Of a stretch of 5,219 nt of DNA, positions 1 to 5,219 are shown piece by piece; the stretch's first letter is position 1; each line of letters starts with the position of its first letter. The notes beneath the pieces were generated by a model. That model saw only the letters and a program-made list of their open reading frames with translations. It made no database searches and had not been told where the DNA came from. Source of the DNA: Anaerolineales bacterium UBA6128. Lineage in GTDB: Bacteria; Chloroflexota; Anaerolineae; UBA1429. Made by a program: the position numbers and the translations under genes. The stretch spans positions 1 to 5,219 of the forward strand of contig DIVQ01000179.1 in assembly GCA_002423325.1 (NCBI GenBank), given 5' to 3'.

Positions 1-247
1 CGCCCACCGGCACCTGGATGGGCGCACCCGTGTCGCGCACGGCCAACCCGCGCTTCAGCCCCGACGTGCTCGCCATCGCGATGCAGCGGGCCGTGCGCGG
101 GTCGGCGTGCTCCTGCACCTCGACCACGAGGTCGGGCTGATCCGCGCGCTCCACCAGCAGCGCGCTGCCAATATTCGGCAGGTCGCCCGCGGAAAAACGC
201 GCGTCGACCACTACTCCCATCACACGGGCAACAGTTCCAGTTCTCAC
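1..247 (-). CDS. atpD: F-type ATP synthase beta subunit, N-terminal part (cut by window edge)
   Basis: The beta subunit is the catalytic nucleotide-binding subunit of the F1 ATPase head on the cytoplasmic side of the membrane. Only 82 codons are present, covering the N-terminal beta-barrel domain. Visible family motifs are GVVVDARF (residues 11-18, aligning with the usual GPVVDVEF), LVVEVQEH (40-47), CIAMASTSGLKRG (55-67, aligning with TIAMDSTDGLVRG) and VRDTGAPIQVPVG (70-82). The Walker A motif and the rest lie beyond position 1. The GTG at 247 is chosen because it gives the expected short N-terminus (MRTGTVARV) and has GGAG nine bases upstream; the ATG nine codons later would remove the first strand. 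No other atp gene precedes it, so it opens its transcription unit, which is unusual. The proline of the common GPVVD motif is replaced by valine. Beta is favoured over alpha because of the VRDTGAPI-VPVG motif. Confidence 0.9.
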   Translation of the reverse strand, partial: MRTGTVARVMGVVVDARFSAGDLPNIGSALLVERADQPDLVVEVQEHADPRTARCIAMASTSGLKRGLAVRDTGAPIQVPVG

Positions 248-256
248 GGTGAGTTG

Positions 257-260
257 CTCC
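257..260 (-). promoter_or_regulatory. Shine-Dalgarno site deciding the GTG start of atpD
   Basis: GGAG lies nine bases upstream of the GTG at 247 on the minus strand. The next in-frame candidate, the ATG at 220, has no comparable site at the right distance, so this site supports the GTG start. Confidence 0.65.
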
Positions 261-272
261 AGACATACGGCG

Positions 273-300
273 TGGGTGCCGGGCCGAGCCTTAGCACCCA
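273..300 (-). other. Hairpin in the atpD leader
   Basis: Arms 273-279 and 294-300 are perfectly complementary over 7 bp (TGGGTGC / GCACCCA). A further 3-bp GGC/GCC helix (282-284 with 288-290) lies inside, separated by short internal loops. It sits between the predicted transcription start (about 309) and the Shine-Dalgarno site, so it would form at the very 5' end of the atpD message. No U tract follows on the minus strand, so it is not an intrinsic terminator. A 5' stabilising or translation-tuning role is inference. Confidence 0.5.
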
Positions 301-315
301 TGATCACTCTTGTAT

Positions 316-344
316 ATACTACCCTACTTTTCACGAGACGACAA
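316..344 (-). promoter_or_regulatory. Candidate sigma70-type promoter for atpD
   Basis: On the minus strand a -35-like TTGTCG (339-344) and a -10-like TAGTAT (316-321) are 17 bp apart, each matching consensus at 4 of 6 positions. An overlapping TATATA/TATACA lies one to five bases further on and could be the real -10. The segment is clearly AT-rich within a GC-rich window, and it begins right where the upstream operon's terminator ends. Confidence 0.45.
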
Positions 345-376
345 ATAGCAAAACGGCAGGCGTTTCGCCTGCCGTT
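340..376 (-). terminator. Intrinsic terminator of the four-gene operon
   Basis: A perfect 11-bp stem (arms 366-376 and 352-362, loop of three bases at 363-365) is followed on the minus strand by the T-rich run TTTTGCTATTT. It lies about 90 bases past the stop codon of the HyuA-like gene, which is the only transcript it could end in that direction. The plus-strand side is also T-rich, but no plus-strand gene runs into it. Confidence 0.8.
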
Positions 377-465
377 GTTATGTTTTGTCAGTTGAGTGCT
401 GTTTATGTCATTGCGGCGCAGGTCAGTCGACCAAGTCTCGCGAAAACTGCCTTTGTTACTCGGGT

Positions 466-2493
466 TCAGCGCGGGGCCAGACGTGGCCGTCCCACCGCCG
501 TAGCATCAACAAAGGTTTGCAGGTGCACCTGGTCGCCCCACTCCGAGTTGACCGGCGCAGTCTGATCACGGCGCTCCACCTGCACGCGCACGTCTTGCGC
601 GCCGGCGCGCTCAGCGCCCTCAAGCGCCAGCGCACGCACGCGCTCGGCCGCGTACCGGGAAGCCTCGTCCAGGTCCTTGTAGCCGCGCACTTCATCGGGC
701 AAATGCAACCGGTAGCCCGCATCGCTGGCCAGCGGGAGCACAAAGGCGTGGACCCGGCAGACCACGCTGCCTGCCACTGCGCCATAGGCGTTGGCAACGC
801 CGGTGCGCTCCGGGATCTGCAGGCGGTTGTGCAGCAATTCGGCCACCCGCGGGAAATAGGTGTGCACCGGCGCGCCCACGGCCACCAGATCAGGCTTGAC
901 GACGAACGCGCACTGCAGGCTGTCCTGCGGCGACGGCCGCAACGCCAGCGACAGCACGTCGCGGTCCACGCCATGATGCCCATTGTGGCGGTCATCGTTC
1001 CAGAGCTTGTGGACCACTTCCTCGGCGATGCGCTCTGATGTGTAGTCGATGATGCGGCGCCCGAGCGCATCCGGCTGCATCCCCATACGGCGCGCGAACA
1101 GTCGCACGCCAAGCTCTGCCGCCTCGACGTCCCACTCGCGAAAGGCCCCGCTGGCGTGCGCCGCGTCGGTTGGCGTGAGCCCAGCCCGCATGACCACGCC
1201 CAGGCGCTCCAAACGCTCAAGGTAGCGCATGTACAGGAAGGGGTGCTCCATCATCCGCAGCACCTCGTCGAGCGCCACCGGCCCAGACTGCAGCGCCTGC
1301 ATCACGGCGGCGTGAAACGGTGGCCGCTCCTCAGACGTCCAGCGGGCATCGCCATCGGCCGAGCGCAACAGCAGGAACTCGCCGTCCGAGCTTGCCGGCT
1401 TGGCGCGTTCGGCCTGGCGGCGCAGACCGTCCAACACGGCGGGGTGCTGCGAGGCGGTCAGACACAGCGGGACCACGCGCGTGGGGCCCACCTGCAGTGT
1501 CTGCTCCGAGTCCAGCCAGACGCGGCTGTCGCCGCCCAGGCCGGCAGTGTGCGCCTCGATAGCCTCGATCATGGTGTGCCAGCGCCCCACAAGCGCCCCC
1601 TGCGGGCTCAGACGCGGGTGTCCGTCCTGGATCACGGCGATATCAGTGGTGGTGCCGCCCATGTCGACGACGACCATCTCGTGCAGGTTACCGGCGAGGT
1701 ACTGCGCCCCCACCACGCTGGCCGCCGGGCCCGACAGGATCGTCTCAACCGGCCGATCCTTGGCCACCGAGGCTTCCATCAGCGAGCCATCACCTTTGAC
1801 GACCATCAGTGGGGCGCAGATCCCCATCTGCGTCATGGTGCGTTCCACCGCCGCGATCAGGTCGGCAAGCAACGGGATCAGCGTGGCGTTGAGGTTGGCC
1901 GTCATCGCGCGCCGGATTGCGTCGAGCTGGTGCGTGAGCTCATGCCCGCAGGTCACGGGCAGCCCGGTCATCTCGGTCACCATCGCTTTGGCCGCCAGCT
2001 CGTGTTCGGGGTTGCGCGTGCCGAAATACCCCGAGATCGCATAGGCCGCCACATGGGGCGCATGCTCGAGGATCGCCGCCCGCAAGGCGTACAAGTCGAG
2101 CGGCTCAACCTCGACGCCCTCGGCGTCGTGCCCGCCCGCGACAAACGCATAGCGCGCCTGCGGAAGGTCGAACTCGGGCCGCTGCAACGCCTCCTCGTCG
2201 GGGATCGCCTGGCGATAGCCGATCAGCAGCGCGCAGATGGGCGCGCCGCGCCCCTCGGAAATGGCGTTGGTGGCGAGCGTCGTCGACACCGACACCAGCC
2301 GCACATCCTCAACACGCAGCCCTCGCGCCTCGGGCGAGGTCAGCACACGCCCGATGGCGGCGCTGATGCCCTTTTCCAGGCGTTCGTGCGTGGTCAGTGC
2401 TTTGGCGCCCGCAACGATATGACCCGACTCGTGATCGACCAGCACCGCGTCGGTATAGGTGCCCCCCGTATCAATGCCCAAAACGATCGACAT
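466..2493 (-). CDS. HyuA-like hydantoinase/oxoprolinase-family ATPase, stand-alone
   Basis: This 675-residue protein belongs to the hydantoinase A/5-oxoprolinase family of cytoplasmic ATP-dependent enzymes that open cyclic amides such as hydantoins or 5-oxoproline. The full ASKHA nucleotide-binding set is visible: phosphate-1 loop GIDTGGTYTDAV (6-17), STTLATNAISEGRG (70-83), LSGPAASVVGA (253-263), phosphate-2 VVVDMGGTTTDIAVI (274-288), HTAGLGGDS (315-323), and an adenosine-type segment VAVGAPVHTYFPRVAELL (537-554) with TGVANAYGAVAG (564-575). Its length is near that usual for HyuA. The start is the ATG at 2493, with AGAGGGG five bases upstream; a TTG 21 bases earlier is in frame but unsupported. 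It is the last gene of the operon, 78 bases after the methyltransferase. No HyuB partner follows. Its six cysteines are scattered, so there is no iron-sulfur motif of the RamA/RACE activator type. Family assignment is firm; the substrate is unknown. Linkage to a corrinoid methyltransferase suggests a C1 or methylamine-related role (inference). Confidence 0.85.
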   Translation of the reverse strand: MSIVLGIDTGGTYTDAVLVDHESGHIVAGAKALTTHERLEKGISAAIGRVLTSPEARGLRVEDVRLVSVSTTLATNAISEGRGAPICALLIGYRQAIPDEEALQRPEFDLPQARYAFVAGGHDAEGVEVEPLDLYALRAAILEHAPHVAAYAISGYFGTRNPEHELAAKAMVTEMTGLPVTCGHELTHQLDAIRRAMTANLNATLIPLLADLIAAVERTMTQMGICAPLMVVKGDGSLMEASVAKDRPVETILSGPAASVVGAQYLAGNLHEMVVVDMGGTTTDIAVIQDGHPRLSPQGALVGRWHTMIEAIEAHTAGLGGDSRVWLDSEQTLQVGPTRVVPLCLTASQHPAVLDGLRRQAERAKPASSDGEFLLLRSADGDARWTSEERPPFHAAVMQALQSGPVALDEVLRMMEHPFLYMRYLERLERLGVVMRAGLTPTDAAHASGAFREWDVEAAELGVRLFARRMGMQPDALGRRIIDYTSERIAEEVVHKLWNDDRHNGHHGVDRDVLSLALRPSPQDSLQCAFVVKPDLVAVGAPVHTYFPRVAELLHNRLQIPERTGVANAYGAVAGSVVCRVHAFVLPLASDAGYRLHLPDEVRGYKDLDEASRYAAERVRALALEGAERAGAQDVRVQVERRDQTAPVNSEWGDQVHLQTFVDATAVGRPRLAPR

Positions 2494-2498
2494 CGCAA

Positions 2499-2505
2499 CC
2501 CCTCT
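2499..2505 (-). promoter_or_regulatory. Shine-Dalgarno site deciding the start of the HyuA-like gene
   Basis: AGAGGGG ends five bases before the ATG at 2493. It lies inside the extension that an upstream TTG start at 2514 would create, so it argues for the ATG. Confidence 0.7.
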
Positions 2506-2517
2506 CGCATACAAACT

Positions 2518-2545
2518 GCAGGGGCATCCCGGCAGATGCCCCTGC
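2518..2545 (-). other. Hairpin between the methyltransferase and HyuA-like genes
   Basis: A perfect 11-bp inverted repeat (2518-2528 with 2535-2545; GCAGGGGCATC / GATGCCCCTGC) has a six-base loop. On the minus strand it is followed by AGTTTGTATGCG, with only a short T run, so at best it is a leaky terminator. It starts 26 bases past the methyltransferase stop and ends 24 bases before the next ATG. An RNA processing, stabilising or attenuation role is inference. Confidence 0.6.
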
Positions 2546-2571
2546 GCACATTCGCAGCTCGCGCACCGTCG

Positions 2572-3429
2572 TCAGGAGGCGGGCGTCTCGGCCTTGTGCT
2601 CGCGAAAGTAGCACATATAGTTCATCGCGAACTCGTCGTGGCCCAGGAGCAGGTCCGAGATCAAGATGATCTTTTGCGACGAATCTGGGTTGACGATCGG
2701 GGCGTTCACGCCCGCAGCAATGCCCATCGCCAGAAACGCCTCGTTGATGGCCTCGCGATCGGGCAGGCCAAACGAGATGTTGCTCGCGCCCAGGGTCATG
2801 TTGACCCCCAGCTCCTGGCGCACGCGGCGGATCGACTCGAGCGTGACCACGGCGGCCGTGCTGTCTGAGCAGACGCTCAGCGCCAGACAGTCGATCACGA
2901 TGTCGGCGCGCGGAATGCCCAACGCCTCGGCGCGCTCAATGATCTTGCGCGCTGCCGCCACACGCCCATCCACCCCCGACGGGATGCCGTCATCGTCCAT
3001 CGCCAGGCCAATCACCGCCGCCCCATACTCTTTGACCAGCGGCAGGATGGCGCTCAACTTGGCCTCTTCGCCGTTGACCGAGTTGATCAGCGCCTTGCCC
3101 GGGTAGACCTCCAGAGCTGCACGCAAGGCATCCGGGTTGGCAGAGTCGAGGCACAGCGGCACATCAGTGACCTCCATCACGGCCTTGACCGCCATGGGCA
3201 GCACCTCAACCTCATTGACGCCCGCGGCGCCCACGTTTACGTCGAGCACAGTCGCGCCGTTGCGCAATTGCGACTCGGCCAGCTTGCGCACGCGATCCAT
3301 GTCGCGCTTGACGAGCGAAGCGGCGAGCAGCTTTTTGCCGGTCGGGTTGATCCGCTCCCCGATGATGACCGTGGGGTTCTCCGGACTGATGATGACCTCG
3401 CGCGTTTTGCTGCGGATGATCGTTTCCAT
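2572..3429 (-). CDS. Methyltetrahydrofolate:corrinoid methyltransferase (AcsE/MtgA-like)
   Basis: This 285-residue cytoplasmic enzyme has the TIM-barrel pterin-binding domain shared by AcsE, MtgA, MetH and dihydropteroate synthase. It should move a methyl group between a corrinoid protein and tetrahydrofolate. Motifs in order are IGERINPTGKK (23-33), ATVLDVNVGAAG (59-70), PLCLDSAN (91-98), INSVNGE (115-121), VIGLAMDDDGIP (139-150), IVIDCLAL (177-184) and LGASNISFGLP (213-223). D95, N116, D180 and N217 align with the pterin-holding aspartates and asparagines of AcsE, including its catalytic asparagine (N199 there). It is slightly longer than AcsE (about 262). No B12-binding or homocysteine domain is present, so it is not MetH. 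The ATG at 3429 has GGGAGGA nine bases upstream; an ATG 18 bases earlier is in frame but poorly placed. It sits between a betaine-type binding protein and a HyuA-like ATPase, which suggests the folate-side step of quaternary amine demethylation (inference). No corrinoid protein is visible here. Confidence 0.9.
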   Translation of the reverse strand: METIIRSKTREVIISPENPTVIIGERINPTGKKLLAASLVKRDMDRVRKLAESQLRNGATVLDVNVGAAGVNEVEVLPMAVKAVMEVTDVPLCLDSANPDALRAALEVYPGKALINSVNGEEAKLSAILPLVKEYGAAVIGLAMDDDGIPSGVDGRVAAARKIIERAEALGIPRADIVIDCLALSVCSDSTAAVVTLESIRRVRQELGVNMTLGASNISFGLPDREAINEAFLAMGIAAGVNAPIVNPDSSQKIILISDLLLGHDEFAMNYMCYFREHKAETPAS

Positions 3430-3438
3430 CTGACGCTG

Positions 3439-3445
3439 TCCTCCC
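3439..3445 (-). promoter_or_regulatory. Shine-Dalgarno site deciding the methyltransferase start
   Basis: GGGAGGA lies nine bases before the ATG at 3429. It overlaps the alternative upstream ATG at 3447, whose own nearest purine-rich stretch is much further away, so the shorter protein starting METIIRSK is preferred. Confidence 0.75.
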
Positions 3446-3456
3446 ATGACTGTTGT

Positions 3457-3511
3457 GCGCCCCTCGCGCGGGGCGCGGAATGCACATCACGGCCGGTTAT
3501 CTCGGCCGGCC
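3457..3511 (-). other. Two GC-rich hairpins between the binding-protein and methyltransferase genes
   Basis: One stem pairs 3457-3463 with 3470-3476 (7 bp, all G or C, six-base loop). A second pairs 3491-3496 with 3506-3511 (GGCCGG / CCGGCC, nine-base loop), with an alternative 5-bp register using 3503-3507. Neither is followed by a U tract on the minus strand, so neither looks like an intrinsic terminator. They fill most of the 100-base gap. No convincing internal promoter is seen there. A message stability or processing role is inference. Confidence 0.5.
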
Positions 3512-3529
3512 CCAGAAGCACGCTCTCGG

Positions 3530-4447
3530 TCAGGGCTTGTCCAGCAGCCCGGCGTCCTTGAGGAACGTGCGCGCCACGCGCGCCATGTCCTTACGATCCA
3601 CGGTCACCTGGCGGTAGAGGTCCGTCATGTTCTGTTGCGTCAGCGCGGCGGCCAGGTCGGCCAGCGCTGCCTGCAGCTCGGGATGCGCTTCGAGCACCGG
3701 CGCACGCACTGCCACGGCGAGGTTGGAGGCGTGGAAAAAGGTGCGGTCGTCCTCCAATGCACGCAGCGGCCCCGGCGACGTCACATCCTCCAGCGAGGAG
3801 GCCAGAGCGCAATCACAGCGCCCCTCTGCCAGCGCACGGTAGCCGTCCGTTGGCGACAGGAACTGCACCAGGCTCTCGTCAAACGACAGGTTGTAGGCCC
3901 GCACCAGCCCCTTCACTCCCTGTAGCGCACCATACAGCTCTTCAGGCGTGCACAGGCGCGTGCGGGCGTTGACCGTGCGGGTGTATTCGCCCAGGTCACT
4001 CAGCGTGAGCAACTTGTTCGCGGTCGCCAGGTCGAGCCGCACATACATCGTCAGCGTACTGTGATAGTCGGCTTGCGCCACCCAGACGATGCCATTCTCA
4101 CTATCTTCGGCGGTCAGACGCTGCCAGAGCAGCGCGGGGTCGGTCAGCGGCTGGTCGTGCGCCAGATGGCTCAGCCAGGTCTCGCCGGTGAATTCCCAGG
4201 CGACATCAATCGCGCCCGCCGCCAGGTCGGCGCGCACGGTCGCGGGATCTCCGCCGCCGGTGCGGTCCACAACCTGGTAACCGCGCGCTTCAAGCAACTG
4301 GACGGCCAGTTGGCCCGCCAGTTTGTGCTCCGTCGAGTCGGCGCCACCCACGACGATGGTCGCGCCCTGCTGGTCGGGCCCACACGCCGCCACACCCAGC
4401 ACGACAGCCAGCAGCAGCCCACAGACGAGAACGCGTCCGAACCTCAT
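3530..4447 (-). CDS. Glycine betaine/choline-type ABC importer substrate-binding lipoprotein
   Basis: This 305-residue secreted lipoprotein resembles the OpuC/OsmF/ProX substrate-binding proteins (OpuAC fold), which capture glycine betaine, choline, carnitine or related compounds outside the membrane for an ABC importer. The N-terminus has a positive start (MRFGR), a hydrophobic stretch (7-20) and a lipobox VAAC with lipid-carrying C22. The mature part shows IVVGGADSTEHKLAGQLAVQ (31-50), matching the family's IVVGSKNFTEQ-type start, then DVAWEFTGET (81-90), matching the family's IDxYPEYTGT segment, and SPTDGYRALAEGRCDCAL (198-215) in the hinge/lobe-2 region. The ATG at 4447 has GGAGG seven bases upstream, inside the end of the preceding gene. 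It overlaps that gene by ATGA, so translational coupling is likely. No permease or ATPase gene is adjacent. The exact ligand cannot be read from the sequence; a quaternary amine is the best guess. Confidence 0.8.
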   Translation of the reverse strand: MRFGRVLVCGLLLAVVLGVAACGPDQQGATIVVGGADSTEHKLAGQLAVQLLEARGYQVVDRTGGGDPATVRADLAAGAIDVAWEFTGETWLSHLAHDQPLTDPALLWQRLTAEDSENGIVWVAQADYHSTLTMYVRLDLATANKLLTLSDLGEYTRTVNARTRLCTPEELYGALQGVKGLVRAYNLSFDESLVQFLSPTDGYRALAEGRCDCALASSLEDVTSPGPLRALEDDRTFFHASNLAVAVRAPVLEAHPELQAALADLAAALTQQNMTDLYRQVTVDRKDMARVARTFLKDAGLLDKP

Positions 4448-5127
4448 TCTGTTGCCTCCGATGTCTGTGAGCGGGTGGCCCAACGCCCCGCCGCTGCTTG
4501 CCAACAATCCTGCAACGCAATCTCTCCGCTCGTCAGGTCACGCAGCACCTGGCCCGTGCGCTCGATCGCATCATACGGAACCGCCAAGTCCAGACCGACG
4601 CGCTCCGCAAAGCGTTCGGCCTCGACGCGCACGCCCAGAGAAGGCAGCGCGTGCCGCACGGCGCCATACGCGGCATAGTCGAACCCTATGGACGCGAGGC
4701 GATGCCAGACGCGCTCCTCGATGGGTGTCTCGGCGAGCGCCAGACGAGCCGCCCTGCCATAGGCGCGTACCAGTCCGCCGGTGCCCAGTTTGATGCCGCC
4801 ATAGTAGCGCGTGCCCACCACCACGATGTGCGCCAGCGCGCTGCCATCCAGCACAGCCAGCATGGGGCCCCCGGCGGTGCCGCCTGGCTCGCCATCGTCC
4901 GACGAGCCAATGGCCCCCTGCGGGCCGGGCTCCAGCCGGTAGACCCAGGCATGGTGGCTCGCATCGGGCATCTCGGCGCGCACTGCTGCCACAAAGGTCT
5001 GCGCCTCTGCCGCATCCGCGGCAGGCCCAACGCTGCCAATGAACCTCGAGCGCTTTTCCTCAAACTCGGCCCTGCCAGTGCCAGCCGGCGTTCGATAGCA
5101 CAGGACCCGCGGCGCGTCCTCATCCAC
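4444..5127 (-). CDS. yigZ: YigZ/IMPACT-family protein
   Basis: This 227-residue cytoplasmic protein belongs to the YigZ (UPF0029/IMPACT) family, which is widespread in bacteria and has no settled biochemical role; the eukaryotic relative IMPACT modulates the Gcn2 stress pathway. Diagnostic motifs are AEFEEKRSRFIGSV (20-33), MPDASHHAWVYRL (53-65), SSDDGEPGGTAGGPML (75-90) and VVVGTRYYGGIKLGTGGLVRAYG (starting at 102). Residues from about 145 on match the smaller C-terminal ferredoxin-like domain (DUF1949 type). It is slightly longer than the roughly 205 residues of E. coli YigZ. The GTG at 5127 is chosen because AGAGAGG lies six bases upstream and a strong promoter ends about 28 bases before it. 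It is the first gene of the operon, and its stop overlaps the start of the binding-protein gene. Its presence with transport and methyl-transfer genes is probably not functional (inference). Confidence 0.9.
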   Translation of the reverse strand: MDEDAPRVLCYRTPAGTGRAEFEEKRSRFIGSVGPAADAAEAQTFVAAVRAEMPDASHHAWVYRLEPGPQGAIGSSDDGEPGGTAGGPMLAVLDGSALAHIVVVGTRYYGGIKLGTGGLVRAYGRAARLALAETPIEERVWHRLASIGFDYAAYGAVRHALPSLGVRVEAERFAERVGLDLAVPYDAIERTGQVLRDLTSGEIALQDCWQAAAGRWATRSQTSEATE

Positions 5128-5133
5128 GGGATG

Positions 5134-5140
5134 CCTCTCT
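5134..5140 (-). promoter_or_regulatory. Shine-Dalgarno site supporting the GTG start of yigZ
   Basis: AGAGAGG ends six bases before the GTG at 5127. There is no in-frame ATG near; the ATG at 5152 is out of frame with yigZ. Confidence 0.6.
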
Positions 5141-5154
5141 CTTTCCGTCCATGG

Positions 5155-5182
5155 ATTCTAGAGCGTTACGTGGGCTTGTCAA
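5155..5182 (-). promoter_or_regulatory. Near-consensus sigma70 promoter of the four-gene operon
   Basis: On the minus strand a perfect -35 TTGACA (5177-5182) is followed after 16 bp by TAGAAT (5155-5160), five of six matches to the -10 consensus. Transcription would start near 5148, leaving a leader of about 20 bases before the yigZ GTG. Such a close match implies housekeeping-level expression unless an operator holds it down. Confidence 0.75.
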
Positions 5183-5219
5183 CTCACCTCTTGCGGAGGG
5201 TGTTGAGAAACCCGGCACA

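Noticed and set aside
385..1220. Overlapping plus-strand (385-1038) and minus-strand (456-1220) frames
   Set aside because: Both lie within or against the HyuA-like coding region and have low-complexity composition with no family resemblance.
2494..2514. TTG start giving the HyuA-like protein seven more residues
   Set aside because: The extension would contain the AGAGGGG ribosome site, and the protein family begins just before the GIDTGGT motif, so the ATG at 2493 is better.
1156..2868. Long plus-strand open frame of 570 codons opposite the HyuA-like and methyltransferase genes
   Set aside because: It is rich in Arg, His and Gln, has no recognisable motif, and spans the end of one well-supported gene and the start of another. 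It is the usual antisense shadow of GC-rich codon use.
5120..5152. Ten-codon frame (ATG at 5152, MDGKREASRG) overlapping the yigZ start, possibly a leader peptide
   Set aside because: It has no ribosome site and starts at or before the predicted transcription start; the same frame is open to the window edge by chance.
5184..5219. Possible tail of an upstream minus-strand gene (CAGFLNTLRKR then TGA)
   Set aside because: Only twelve codons are visible, and an adjacent frame is equally open, so it cannot be supported from this window.
1..5219. tRNA, rRNA, CRISPR arrays, insertion sequences or phage genes
   Set aside because: No cloverleaf, repeat-spacer pattern, transposase frame or paired terminal repeats were recognised on reading both strands.

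Overview
This is a GC-rich bacterial chromosomal window. All five genes read on the minus strand, so transcription runs from high to low coordinates. Spacing is compact, with lipoprotein-type, corrinoid/folate-type and ATP synthase genes side by side. The lineage cannot be fixed from this sequence. A GC-rich, possibly anaerobic or facultative bacterium (for example an Anaerolineae-like Chloroflexota) would fit, but that is a guess.

Layout in the direction of transcription. A near-consensus sigma70-type promoter (TTGACA, 16 bp, TAGAAT; 5155-5182) precedes four co-directional genes. (1) A YigZ/IMPACT-family protein (4444-5127, GTG start). (2) A lipoprotein substrate-binding protein of the glycine betaine/choline/carnitine ABC importer type (OpuC/OsmF/ProX-like; 3530-4447), joined to gene 1 by a 4-nt ATGA overlap. 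(3) A methyltetrahydrofolate:corrinoid methyltransferase of the AcsE/MtgA/MetH pterin-binding class (2572-3429). (4) A HyuA-like hydantoinase/oxoprolinase-family ATPase with a complete ASKHA fold (466-2493). A strong hairpin plus U-rich tract (about 340-376) closes the unit. Each of the two larger gaps between genes (3430-3529 and 2494-2571) holds GC-rich hairpins without a U tract.

Directly after that terminator lies a second promoter-like sequence, a structured leader, and the first 82 codons of an F-type ATP synthase beta subunit (atpD, 1-247), which runs off the window edge. In this arrangement atpD opens its own transcription unit. That is unlike the usual atpBEFHAGDC order and fits either a split cluster or an N-ATPase-type operon.

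How the genes may work together (inference): the binding protein suggests uptake of a quaternary amine such as glycine betaine. The methyltransferase suggests that a methyl group carried on a corrinoid protein is passed to tetrahydrofolate. The HyuA-like ATPase could act on a related substrate or serve the corrinoid system. The partners that would complete the scheme (permease and ATPase of the importer, MttB/MtgB-type methyltransferase, corrinoid protein, HyuB) are not in this window.
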